Assembly: GCF_000732925.1 (NCBI RefSeq)
Contig: NZ_CP008953.1
Coordinates: 5,456,001 to 5,520,000, forward strand
From: Amycolatopsis japonica
GTDB lineage: Bacteria; Actinomycetota; Actinomycetes; Mycobacteriales; Pseudonocardiaceae
Direction: 5' to 3'
Length of the DNA stretch: 64,000 nucleotides
Shown here: piece by piece, positions 40,800 through 48,562 of the stretch
Layout: each line of letters starts with the position of its first letter
How positions within the stretch are numbered: position 1 is the stretch's first letter
The notes under the pieces: generated by a model
The model's input: the letters and a program-made list of their open reading frames with translations, nothing else
The model's database searches: none
Told to the model about the DNA's origin: nothing
Made by a program: the position numbers and the translations under genes

Positions 40800-42482
40800 G
40801 TGTCAGGAGCAGTCGCCATCGACACCGGTCAGCTGATCGCTGGGCACTATCGCCTGGTCGAGCAAATTGGTAGCGGTGCCATGGGGGTGGTCTGGCGTGC
40901 CATCGATGTCCGCCTCGAGCGCTCGGTGGCGGTCAAGCAGATCCTCCCGCAGCCGGGTGTCTCCGAGGCCGAACGCGACAACATGCGCCAGCGCGCCATG
41001 CGCGAGGCGAAGAACGCGGCCCGGTTCCAGCACCCGAACGCGATCGTGGTGTTCGACATCGCCGAGCACGGCGGCGACCCCTGCCTGGTGATGGAGTACC
41101 TGAACGGCCCGAGCCTCTCGGCGATCATCTCCGACGAAGGCACGCTGCCGCTGGGGCGCGTCGCGAAGATCGGCGAGCAGGTCGCGTCGGCGCTGGTCGC
41201 CGCGCACCGCGCCGGGATCGTGCACCGCGACGTCAAACCGGGCAACATCCTGATCGACGAGTCCGGCACCGCGAAGATCACCGACTTCGGCATCTCCCGC
41301 GCGGCGGGTGACATGACGCTCACCCAGACCGGCCTGATCGGCGGCACCCCGGCGTACCTCGCACCCGAGCTGGCGCGCGGTTCGGACCCGGTGCCCAGCT
41401 CCGACGTCTTCGCGCTCGGCGCGACGCTCTACCAGGCGATCGAGGGCCAGACGCCGTACGGGAACAGCTCCAACCAGCTCGCGCTGCTGTACGCGGCCGC
41501 GAACGGCCAGATCAACCCGCCGCAGCAGGCGGGTGCCGCGACGGCGCTGCTGATGAGCCTGCTGCGCACCGAGCCGACCGAGCGCCCGACCATGGCCGAG
41601 GCCAGGGAGCGCCTCGCCGCGCTGGCGGCGAACGAATCCGGTGCGGGTACGGCCGCCTCGCCGCGGCTTTTCGGAGCGGGCGGCGGTAGACAGCCCGCCG
41701 TGCCCGAGACCCCCGGACACGGCATCCCCGGCGGAGACCGCCCGCCGTGGCAGCGGACCGACAAGCCGGTCCCCTCCGCCGCGGCTCCTCCGCAACCCAC
41801 CAAGACCCACACGCCGACCGCCGCGTTCATCCCGATGCGCTCGCCGTCCGCCCCGCCGAACACCCCGCCGCGTCCGGTCGCCGCGATGAGCCCGCCGCCG
41901 TCCGCGGCCGCCCCGATGCGCCCGTCGCCCGCCAAGCCGACCGACGCGAAGCGCAAGGCCGTCCTGTTCGCGGGCGCCGGTGCCGCGGTCGTGGTGATCG
42001 CCGTGATCGTGTTCCTGATCCTGAACTCGAGCAACGGGGGCAACACCCCGGGTGGGAACAACGCCGGGGCGAACCCGCAGCCGGGCACCTCGGCGCCCAA
42101 GTCGAGCGCCCCGTCCTCGTCGCGTCCCGCGCCTGCGGGCCTGGGGAAGACCCCCAGCGAAAAGGTCACCAGCTACTCCAGCGTGGGCAGCTTCCTCCTG
42201 GACTTCTTCGACACCGGCAAGATCGGCACGTCCGCGAGCTGGAACAAGCTCACTGACGCGGCGAAGGCCGTGTACGGCTCCGAGCAGGCTTTCGCCGAAT
42301 ACTGGGCCGCGCACAAGGTCACCGGCTCCGAAAAGGCACGAGCCGACAGCGGCGGCGGAAACCCCGACGGGTCGATCGACATGAACATCACGATCAACGG
42401 CGGCCCGCGGCCGGCGCTGCGCGTGGTCCAGGTCGGCGGGCAGTACTACATCGACGCCGACACGCGAGTACTCGGCAATTGA
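40800..42482 (+). CDS. Transmembrane Ser/Thr protein kinase
   Basis: 560 residues, GTG start with GGAG six bases upstream. Kinase domain (16-275): IGSGAMGVVW glycine loop, Lys46, HRDVKPGN with Asp144, DFG 162-164 and Thr-rich activation loop (173-183). A Pro/Ala-rich linker (about 295-380) precedes one membrane helix (about 385-408) and an extracellular domain of about 130 residues with a Ser/Pro-rich stalk and no PASTA repeats. Ligand unknown. Not obviously in an operon with the following genes. Confidence 0.95.
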   Translation: MSGAVAIDTGQLIAGHYRLVEQIGSGAMGVVWRAIDVRLERSVAVKQILPQPGVSEAERDNMRQRAMREAKNAARFQHPNAIVVFDIAEHGGDPCLVMEYLNGPSLSAIISDEGTLPLGRVAKIGEQVASALVAAHRAGIVHRDVKPGNILIDESGTAKITDFGISRAAGDMTLTQTGLIGGTPAYLAPELARGSDPVPSSDVFALGATLYQAIEGQTPYGNSSNQLALLYAAANGQINPPQQAGAATALLMSLLRTEPTERPTMAEARERLAALAANESGAGTAASPRLFGAGGGRQPAVPETPGHGIPGGDRPPWQRTDKPVPSAAAPPQPTKTHTPTAAFIPMRSPSAPPNTPPRPVAAMSPPPSAAAPMRPSPAKPTDAKRKAVLFAGAGAAVVVIAVIVFLILNSSNGGNTPGGNNAGANPQPGTSAPKSSAPSSSRPAPAGLGKTPSEKVTSYSSVGSFLLDFFDTGKIGTSASWNKLTDAAKAVYGSEQAFAEYWAAHKVTGSEKARADSGGGNPDGSIDMNITINGGPRPALRVVQVGGQYYIDADTRVLGN

Positions 42483-42555
42483 CGCAGCGTGGCGGGGGTG
42501 AGACCCGCCTCGCTGGTGGTAGGCCAATCGCCGATCGTGGCTTACTGTTGCCGGT

Positions 42556-42861
42556 ATGGCCGATAGCGGACCTTTCGGACCTCGCCAGAATCCTCGCTTC
42601 CAGGAAGACCTGGTAGGCCTCGACCCGCACGACCCCGAGGCCCGGGCCTTCGCCGAGCACCTGGACCGCATCGAGCGCTGCGGGCCGAACTTCACCGTGG
42701 AGGCCTGCCTCGACGGTGTCTCCGATTTCGCCGACTCCAGCAACCGGCTCGGCGGCCTGCGCTGGTGGGTTTCGGCACTGGTCGTGGTCCTCATCGTGCT
42801 CGGCGTGATGGTCACCGCATGGGACATCATCGGCCGGGCCATCGCGTGGCTCGCGGGGTAA
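42556..42861 (+). CDS. Small membrane protein of unknown function
   Basis: 101 residues. A soluble N-terminal part with an acidic-hydrophobic FQEDLVGLDPHDPEARAF stretch and two Cys (ERCGPNF and EACLDG) is followed by one long or two short membrane segments (about 70-98, WWVSALVVVLIVLGVMVTAW). I do not recognise the family. It ends 19 bases before the msrB start and may be cotranscribed with it. Confidence 0.75.
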   Translation: MADSGPFGPRQNPRFQEDLVGLDPHDPEARAFAEHLDRIERCGPNFTVEACLDGVSDFADSSNRLGGLRWWVSALVVVLIVLGVMVTAWDIIGRAIAWLAG

Positions 42862-42880
42862 CGTGGAACCGGTGAAAGGC

Positions 42881-43303
42881 ATGAAACCCGTTGTCGGAGC
42901 CACGCCGCGCGTGGTCAAGTCCGAGCAGGAATGGCGGGAGCAGCTCAGCCCCGACGAGTACGCCGTCCTTCGCCAGGCGGGCACCGAGCGCCCCTTCACC
43001 GGTGAGTACACCGATGAGAAGACCACCGGTGTCTACCAGTGCCGAGCCTGTGGCGCCGAGCTGTTCCGCAGCGACACGAAATTCGAGAGCCACTGCGGCT
43101 GGCCGTCGTTCTACGACCCGGCCGACACCGACGCCGTCCTCCTCCGCGAGGACACCACCATGGGGATGCGCCGGATCGAGGTGCTGTGCAAGTCGTGCCA
43201 CAGCCACCTCGGGCACGTCTTCGAAGGCGAGGGTTACGCCACGCCGACGGATCAGCGGTACTGCATCAACTCGATCTCGCTGAAGCTCGTTCCCGAGTCG
43301 TAA
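42881..43303 (+). CDS. msrB: Peptide-methionine (R)-S-oxide reductase
   Basis: 140 residues from ATG 42881 (GTG codons at 42863 and 42872 are possible). Zinc ligands Cys54, Cys57, Cys103, Cys106 in CRAC and CKSC; catalytic Cys128 in RYCINSISL; HCGWPSF and HSHLGHVF complete the site. It repairs methionine-R-sulfoxide in proteins. Followed by an inverted repeat at 43318-43375. Confidence 0.96.
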   Translation: MKPVVGATPRVVKSEQEWREQLSPDEYAVLRQAGTERPFTGEYTDEKTTGVYQCRACGAELFRSDTKFESHCGWPSFYDPADTDAVLLREDTTMGMRRIEVLCKSCHSHLGHVFEGEGYATPTDQRYCINSISLKLVPES

Positions 43304-43317
43304 CCGAACGAAGCGAA

Positions 43318-43375
43318 CCACCGCCCTTCTCGACGCGTTCACGAGGAACAAGAACAGCGTCGGGGAGGGCGGTGT
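43318..43375 (+). promoter_or_regulatory. Inverted repeat covering the ribosome site of the first TIGR04222 gene
   Basis: Left arm CCACCGCCCTTCTCGACGC near 43318-43336, right arm GCGTCGGGGAGGGCGGTG near 43357-43374, about 16 of 18 pairs. The right arm includes GGGGAGGG, the probable Shine-Dalgarno, seven bases before the ATG at 43379. It could end msrB transcription or hide the ribosome site. Confidence 0.55.
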
Positions 43376-43378
43376 CCT

Positions 43379-44266
43379 ATGAACGACCCTTGGGGGATCT
43401 CCGGACCGGCTTTCGCGTGGTTGTACGGAGTCTGTGCCGTACTGCCGGTCGCGCTCGCCGTGGCGAACGAGTGGTGGCTGCGCCGTGACACCGGTGCCAG
43501 GACGGTGCCCGGTCTCTATCACCTGGCCGCGTTGGCGGACGGCGCGGAGCGGGTCACCGACACCGCCGTCGCGGGCCTGATCGCGAGGCACTCCCTGCGG
43601 CCGGACGGACGCGGCCTCCTGCACCCGGTCGAGCCGGCGCCCGCCGACCCCTTCGAGCGCGCGGTCGTCTCGCTCGTCCACGGCAACGGGACCGGCCTGC
43701 GTGAGCTGCGCTCGGAGATGGTTCGGCACGAGGTCGTCCGGGCGTTGCGCGCCGATCTCGAGCAACGGGGTCTGCTGGTCGCGGAGAAACACCGCCGGAT
43801 GGGCTGGCAGTACGCGATCGCCTTGTCCGTGGCCGTCTTGGCCTTGGGGATCGTGCGGCTGGCGAACGCCGTACCGCTGCACCGGCCGGTCGGCGCCCTC
43901 GTGGTCCTGATCGTCGGGGTGATCGGCGCGATCGGCCTGGCCGCGTGGCGGCAATGGCCGGACGGATCCGGCCGGGCGACCGCCGCGGGCACACTGGCGC
44001 TCCGGTACGGCGACTGGGACCGCGGCCTGGCCCGCACCGCGGCCGGGCGGGTGGCGCTCAACGGCTGGCAGGCCTTCCCGGACAAGGTCGTCGCGCTGAC
44101 GCTGATCAGGACCGGCGGCACGAAGGCCAGGCTCTTCGCCGGTACGGCGAGCACGTGCGGCGGAGGCGGCATGTACGTCGCCGGTTCCTCGTGCGGCGGC
44201 GGAGGCTCCTCGTGCGGCAGTGGAGGTTCTTCCTGCGGCGGCGGTGGAGGCGGCTGCGGCGGCTGA
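43379..44266 (+). CDS. TIGR04222 membrane protein with Cys-rich Gly/Ser tail (1)
   Basis: 295 residues. The N-terminal WGISGPAFAWLYGV motif is the TIGR04222 hallmark; membrane helices near 11-30, 144-160 and 170-190; two predicted cytoplasmic or extracytoplasmic domains between. The C-terminal tail (about 258-295) is Gly/Ser with Cys at 260, 272, 279, 286 and 293, the last four spaced exactly seven. Such tails resemble substrates of DUF692/MNIO enzymes, and the MNIO gene is two genes downstream. Paralogue of the next gene. Role unknown; probably a membrane-tethered modified protein. Confidence 0.85.
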   Translation: MNDPWGISGPAFAWLYGVCAVLPVALAVANEWWLRRDTGARTVPGLYHLAALADGAERVTDTAVAGLIARHSLRPDGRGLLHPVEPAPADPFERAVVSLVHGNGTGLRELRSEMVRHEVVRALRADLEQRGLLVAEKHRRMGWQYAIALSVAVLALGIVRLANAVPLHRPVGALVVLIVGVIGAIGLAAWRQWPDGSGRATAAGTLALRYGDWDRGLARTAAGRVALNGWQAFPDKVVALTLIRTGGTKARLFAGTASTCGGGGMYVAGSSCGGGGSSCGSGGSSCGGGGGGCGG

Positions 44267-44379
44267 CGGCCCAACTGCCGTCGCCGGACTCCGCGCCGGA
44301 TGCTCGAATCACGGAACCACGATCGGACCGCGCGGCGTCCGACTACGGTAAGTGCACCTGCTCGTGAAAGGCCCGTGCG

Positions 44380-45324
44380 ATGGAATACACCTGGGGCATC
44401 CCCGGACCCACGTTCCTGACGATCTACGCCATCCTGCTGGTGTTCCCGGTGGTCGCCGGTCTCGTGTGGACGATCGCGGCCAAGCTGGGCACCAGAACCC
44501 CGAGCGCCGAGGTGAGCGGGCCGCAGCCGACGGTGTACGAGTTCGCCTATCTCGCCGGCGGCTCGGACCGGGTGGTCGACACGGCCATCGCGGCGCTGGT
44601 CGACCGCGGGACCTTGCGGGTCAGCAGCGCGAAGCAGCTCCAGCTCACCGGTCCCGAGCCCGCCGACCCGATCGAGAAGGCCGTCGCCAAGAGCGCGCGG
44701 CCGGGGCACAACGCCACGACCCGCGGCATCCGTGACCGGCTGCGGCTGTCGGGGCCGATGCAGGCGCTCGCCAAGGACCTGGAGGGACGCGGGCTGGTCG
44801 TCGTCGATCAGGGGCCACGGATCCGCCGGGTCGTGTACTTCCTGTACCTCGCCGTGCTGGTCTTCGGTGTGGTGCGCCTGATCGCCGGGCTCGCCGGCGA
44901 CCGCCCGGTCGGATTCCTGATCCCGATGCTGATCGCGGCCGGGGGCGCGACACTGATCGCCCGTGCGCTCAAGAACAAGCGGCCGGGCCCGCGACCGACC
45001 GCCGAAGGCAACCGTGTCCTCCACAAGGCCAGGTCCGCCCACGGGCGGGAGCGCAAACGCGGCATCCCGAACGGACCGGGCTACGTCGGCGGCGCCGTGC
45101 TGGGTGGTGCCGCGGCGGCGGTCGCGTTCGGCGGCCTCGCCTCCTACCCCGACGAGGAGCTGAGCGCGGCCCTGATCCCGCCGCAGGTCTCCAGCGGTTT
45201 CGGCGGCGGTTCGTCCGGCGGCGGTTCTTCGTGCAGCAGCGGCGGGAGCTCCTGCAGCAGCGGCGGGAGCTCGTGCAGCAGCGGCGGCAGCTCCTGCGGT
45301 GGAGGCGGCGGCTGTGGCGGCTGA
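44380..45324 (+). CDS. TIGR04222 membrane protein with Cys-rich Gly/Ser tail (2)
   Basis: 314 residues, paralogue of the previous gene: WGIPGPTFLTIYAI start, helices near 12-34, 150-168, 173-193 and 233-250, conserved TAIAALVDRGTLRVSS motif. The tail after residue 270 is GGSSC repeats with Cys at 285, 292, 299, 306 and 312. A 21-base tandem repeat (45220-45303) encodes it. Ribosome site GAAAGG precedes the ATG. The last 11 bases overlap the MNIO gene start region, so the substrate and enzyme genes are coupled. Confidence 0.86.
   Translation: MEYTWGIPGPTFLTIYAILLVFPVVAGLVWTIAAKLGTRTPSAEVSGPQPTVYEFAYLAGGSDRVVDTAIAALVDRGTLRVSSAKQLQLTGPEPADPIEKAVAKSARPGHNATTRGIRDRLRLSGPMQALAKDLEGRGLVVVDQGPRIRRVVYFLYLAVLVFGVVRLIAGLAGDRPVGFLIPMLIAAGGATLIARALKNKRPGPRPTAEGNRVLHKARSAHGRERKRGIPNGPGYVGGAVLGGAAAAVAFGGLASYPDEELSAALIPPQVSSGFGGGSSGGGSSCSSGGSSCSSGGSSCSSGGSSCGGGGGCGG
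45220..45303 (+). repeat. 21-base tandem repeat encoding the Cys-rich tail
   Basis: Four units at 45220, 45241, 45262 and 45283, of the form GGCGGGAGCTCCTGCAGCAG plus C. Each codes Gly-Gly-Ser-Ser-Cys-Ser-Ser with variations; the last is cut short to Cys-Gly-Gly. Copy number may vary between strains. Confidence 0.9.
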
Positions 45325-46129
45325 CGGGCCAGGCAGGCTCGGGATCGGCATCGGCTGGCGGCACGAGCTCGACCTGTCGATCGCACGGCTGCCGGGCGTC
45401 GACTGGGTCGAGGTCGTCGCCGAGAACCTGCACGCCGGGCATCTGCCGGAGACCCTGGTCGCCTTGCGCGACAAGGGAATGCCGGTCCTTCCGCACGCCG
45501 TCTCGCTGTCGCTGGGCGGAGCCGAACCGCTGGACACCGCGCGCGTCGAGCATCTCGCGGAGGTCACCCGCGAGCTCGGCGCGCCGCTGGCCAGCGACCA
45601 CGTGTGCTTCGTGCGCGCGGGCGGCCTCGACTCGGGCCATCTGATGCCGCTCCCCCGCACCCGGGAGGCGCTCGACGTCCTGGTGGACAACGTCAAACTG
45701 ACGCAGTCCATCGTGGAAGTCCCGTTCGCGCTGGAGAACATCGCGGCGGTACTGGAATGGCCGGACGCCGAGTTCACCGAATCGGAGTTCCTGCGGGAGC
45801 TCACCGACCGGACCGGCTGCCTGCTGATCGTCGACGTGGCCAATCTGTACGCCAACGCCCGCAACCTCGGCACCGATCCCGAGCGGTTCCTCGACGAGAT
45901 CCCGTGGGAGCGCCTGGCGTACACCCATATGGCGGGCGGTGTCGAACGGGACGGCGTCTATCACGACACGCACGCCCATCCGGTGGTGCCGGAAGTCCTG
46001 GACCTGCTGCGCGAACTGCGGCGGCGCACCGAACCGCCCGGCGTCCTGCTGGAACGCGACGACGACTATCCGTCCGACACCGAACTGGCGGCGGAGCTGG
46101 CCGCGCTGCGGGAAGCGGTCTCGCCGTGA
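45314..46129 (+). CDS. DUF692 multinuclear non-heme iron oxidative enzyme (MNIO)
   Basis: 271 residues from GTG 45314, overlapping the previous gene's end by 11 bases (an alternative GTG is 45299). DUF692 TIM-barrel ligands can be read: Glu38 (AENLH), His61 (PHAVSLSLGG), Asp95-His96 (SDHVCF), Glu141 (ALENIA), Asp174 and Asn177 (DVANLY), His205 (THMAGG), Asp218 and His220 (HDTHAHPV), Glu247 and Asp249 (LLERDDDYP). Characterised relatives (MbnB, TglH, ChrH) oxidise Cys residues in peptides using two or three irons. The likely substrates are the tails of the two upstream proteins. Confidence 0.92.
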   Translation: MAADGPGRLGIGIGWRHELDLSIARLPGVDWVEVVAENLHAGHLPETLVALRDKGMPVLPHAVSLSLGGAEPLDTARVEHLAEVTRELGAPLASDHVCFVRAGGLDSGHLMPLPRTREALDVLVDNVKLTQSIVEVPFALENIAAVLEWPDAEFTESEFLRELTDRTGCLLIVDVANLYANARNLGTDPERFLDEIPWERLAYTHMAGGVERDGVYHDTHAHPVVPEVLDLLRELRRRTEPPGVLLERDDDYPSDTELAAELAALREAVSP

Positions 46130-46470
46130 CGTCGCCCCGGGAGCGGCTCGCCGGGCAGCAGGCGGAGCTGCTCAAGGCGCTTCTCGCCGGAGGCGACGCC
46201 CCGGCGGGCTTCGACGCGGACCGGCTCCGCATCGAGGCGAACGTCTTGCGGAACAAGCAAAGCAGGCTGGCCGCCTACCTCCGCCCGGACCTCGCCGAAG
46301 CCCTCGGTGACCGGTTCGCCGCGCTCTTCCGCGAGTACGCGACGAGCCATCCGAAGACCGACGCGATCCGGGCGCGGGCCTATGCGGACACCTTCGGCAC
46401 GTGGCTCGTCGAACGCGGTGAGGTCCCGAAGCCCCGAGGCCGGTTCACAAGCTGGCTCCGCCGCATTTAG
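46126..46470 (+). CDS. Small MNIO partner protein (SCO6045-like in character)
   Basis: 114 residues, GTG overlapping the MNIO stop (GTGA). Helical and Arg/Ala-rich: RLAGQQAELLKALLAGGD, ANVLRNKQSRLAAYLRPDL and FREYATSHPKTDAIRARAYA, ending FTSWLRRI. MNIO enzymes often need a partner that binds the substrate (MbnC, TglI); position and coupling fit that, and the YLRPDLAEALGDRFAALFREY stretch is reminiscent, in sequence pattern only, of DUF2063-like partner proteins (here split: YLRPDLAEAL and FAALFREYA). Its stop codon is inside a palindromic repeat. Confidence 0.78.
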   Translation: MTSPRERLAGQQAELLKALLAGGDAPAGFDADRLRIEANVLRNKQSRLAAYLRPDLAEALGDRFAALFREYATSHPKTDAIRARAYADTFGTWLVERGEVPKPRGRFTSWLRRI

Positions 46471-46484
46471 TCCTCTGAATGCGG
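46461..46484. repeat. TCCTCT-family hairpin spanning a stop codon
   Basis: CCGCATTTAG-TCCT-CTGAATGCGG, 9 of 10 pairs. The TAG at 46468-46470 ends the MNIO partner gene, and the convergent CoA-transferase gene ends three bases after the repeat. Likely two-way terminator. Confidence 0.8.
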
Positions 46485-46486
46485 TT

Positions 46487-47845
46487 TCACCAGACTGGGC
46501 GGTCGCTCCCCGGTACGTGCGTCGCTTCCGTCCACTGTGGATTCGAGCCCGGCAGCGTGCCCGCCATCTTCACCCGGGTGACCCGGCCGAGCTGGCCGTC
46601 GACGTCTTCGAGCCACTCGCCGCCGTCGAACCCGGCGGGTCCGGCTTCCTTACGCCCCAACGAGTTCAGCCACTCCCCCGTCCCGGCGAGCGAGGTGCGG
46701 ACGTGCTGGCTGCCCCCCTCGGTGGCCGCCCGGCGGACGGCGGTCATGATCGCCGCCGCGGTCAGCCAACCGGTCGCGTGGTCGAGTGCCTGCACCGGAA
46801 GCGGTCCCGGACCGTCGAGCCCGGCCGCCTTGCCGCCCTCGTCCGCGATCCCGGACGCCATCTGAACCAGGCTGTCGAACCCGCGCCTGCGTGCCCACGG
46901 CCCTTCCCAGCCGTAGGCGGACAGGTCCGCGATCACGATGCCCGGCCGCAGCTCGGCGATCGCTTCCGGGGAGAAACCCTTGGCGGTCAACGAACCCGGC
47001 CGGAAACCCTGCAGCACGACGTCGGCGCGGGCGATCAGTTTGCGCAGCCGCGAGCGCCCGGCTTCGGTCTCCAGGTCGACGTACGCCGAGAGCTTCCCCA
47101 TCCCGGTGTCGACGGCCAGCGGCGGCACGGTCGGCAGCTGCGCCGAACCGATGTGCATGACGGTCGCCCCGTGCGCGGCGAGCACGCGGCCCGCGACCGG
47201 CCCGGCGATGACGTGGGTCAGGTCCAGGATCCGCACCCCGCCCAGCGGCCGGTCGGATTCGAAGAGCCGCACGGGTTCCGATGTCCCGAGCGGCCGGATG
47301 TCGGCGACCGGCAACGCGCTCGACGCCTGCCCTTGCTTGTGCGCCAGCCACTCGTCACGCGTGCGCAGCACGGCCGCGGCACCGCCCGCGCCGACCACGG
47401 CCGACTCGACCTCGTACTTCGACTTGGCCGCCACGACCTTCTCGAACGCCGCGCGGGTCGCGGGAACGCCGAGCCCCCAGCACACGGCGGACACGTGGCG
47501 CGGGTAGTTGCAGTGCAGCCGCACCCAGCCGTCGTTCGCGCGGTAGTCGCCGGACAGCGGCGCGCTGAACGGCACCGGCTCCCCGTCGACGCGGACATAG
47601 TGCTCGCTGTGGAACGACGCGGCGGCGTGCCGGGTGTCGACCGAGACCTTGCCCGGCTCGATTCCCCGCAGCCGCAACAGTTCCCCGGCCGCGAGCGTCG
47701 CCGCGGCGATACTCGTCGTGGCCGCCTCCTCGACCCGGAAGGTCCCGGGCAGCACCGACTCGGGGCCGGTGATCTCGACGGCGTCTTCGGCGAGGGCGTC
47801 GCCGGTGAGCGTGGTCCAGACGCGGGTGTCCACGGAGGCCTTCAC
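46487..47845 (-). CDS. CoA transferase, CaiB/BaiF family III
   Basis: 452 residues, GTG start overlapping the hemQ stop by one base. Family III stretches: VRILDLTHVIAGPVAGRVLA, LQGFRPGSLTAKGFSPE and LSAYGWEGPWARRRGFDSLV followed by MASGI. The Asp that carries the CoA ester in this family lies early in the second half. The N-terminal 200 residues look like a partial duplicate of the fold. Substrate unknown. It follows hemQ on the same strand but need not be a heme gene. Confidence 0.88.
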   Translation of the reverse strand: MKASVDTRVWTTLTGDALAEDAVEITGPESVLPGTFRVEEAATTSIAAATLAAGELLRLRGIEPGKVSVDTRHAAASFHSEHYVRVDGEPVPFSAPLSGDYRANDGWVRLHCNYPRHVSAVCWGLGVPATRAAFEKVVAAKSKYEVESAVVGAGGAAAVLRTRDEWLAHKQGQASSALPVADIRPLGTSEPVRLFESDRPLGGVRILDLTHVIAGPVAGRVLAAHGATVMHIGSAQLPTVPPLAVDTGMGKLSAYVDLETEAGRSRLRKLIARADVVLQGFRPGSLTAKGFSPEAIAELRPGIVIADLSAYGWEGPWARRRGFDSLVQMASGIADEGGKAAGLDGPGPLPVQALDHATGWLTAAAIMTAVRRAATEGGSQHVRTSLAGTGEWLNSLGRKEAGPAGFDGGEWLEDVDGQLGRVTRVKMAGTLPGSNPQWTEATHVPGSDRPVW

Positions 47846-48537
47846 TAGGGCAGGAGCGCGATCAGCTCGGCGGGCGCCACCTTCGTCCCGGTGTAGAACG
47901 GGATCTCCTCACGCACGTGGAGGCGGGCCTCGGTGCCGCGCAGGTGACGCATCAGGTCGACGATGCGGTGCAGTTCGTCGGCCTCGAAGGCCAGGATCCA
48001 CTCGTAGTCGCCCAGCGCGAACGACGCGACCGTGTTGGCGCGGACGTCCGGGTAGTCGCGGGCCTCCTTGCCGTGGTCGGCGAGCATCTTGCGGCGCTCG
48101 TCGTCCGGCAGCAGGTACCACTCGTAGGAGCGCACGAACGGGTAGACGCAGATGAACTTGCGGGCCTCTTCACCGGCGAGGAACGCCGGGATGTGGCTCT
48201 TGTTGAACTCCGCCGGGCGGTGCAGCGCGACCTGGCTCCACACCGGCGCCGACGCGCGGCCGAGCGGGGTGTGCCGGAAACCGCTGTACGCCGCCTGGAC
48301 CTGCTCGATCTCCTCGGCGTGCCACCAGATCATGTAGTCGGCGTCGGCGCGCAGCCCGGAGAGGTCGTAGACACCGCGGACGACGACGCCCTTGGCCTCC
48401 AGCGCGTCGAGGTACTCGGTGGTCTCCGCGGTCGCCTTCGTGCGGTCTTCGCCGAGCTTGCCCTGCTCGGCCCGGAAGACCGACCAGGCGGTGTAGCGGA
48501 TGGTGTCATTGAGCTCGTTGTAGTTCAGCCGCGCCAT
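47845..48537 (-). CDS. hemQ: Coproheme decarboxylase (hydrogen peroxide-dependent heme synthase) HemQ
   Basis: 230 residues from ATG 48535-48537. Chlorite-dismutase fold: MIWWHAEEIEQVQAAYSGF, PFVRSYEWYLLPDDERR and the heme-proximal His155 in MLADHGKEARDYPDV. Tyr132 in VYPFVRS is the probable catalytic Tyr of actinobacterial HemQ. It removes two propionates of coproheme to give heme b, the last step of the coproporphyrin-dependent route. Twenty-five bases after hemG on the same strand. Confidence 0.96.
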   Translation of the reverse strand: MARLNYNELNDTIRYTAWSVFRAEQGKLGEDRTKATAETTEYLDALEAKGVVVRGVYDLSGLRADADYMIWWHAEEIEQVQAAYSGFRHTPLGRASAPVWSQVALHRPAEFNKSHIPAFLAGEEARKFICVYPFVRSYEWYLLPDDERRKMLADHGKEARDYPDVRANTVASFALGDYEWILAFEADELHRIVDLMRHLRGTEARLHVREEIPFYTGTKVAPAELIALLP

Positions 48538-48562
48538 ACCGCCATCTTGGCACTGCCCGCGC

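Noticed and set aside
45220..45303. Regular 21-base repeats as a CRISPR-like array
   Set aside because: The units are contiguous without spacers and code the Cys-rich tail in frame.
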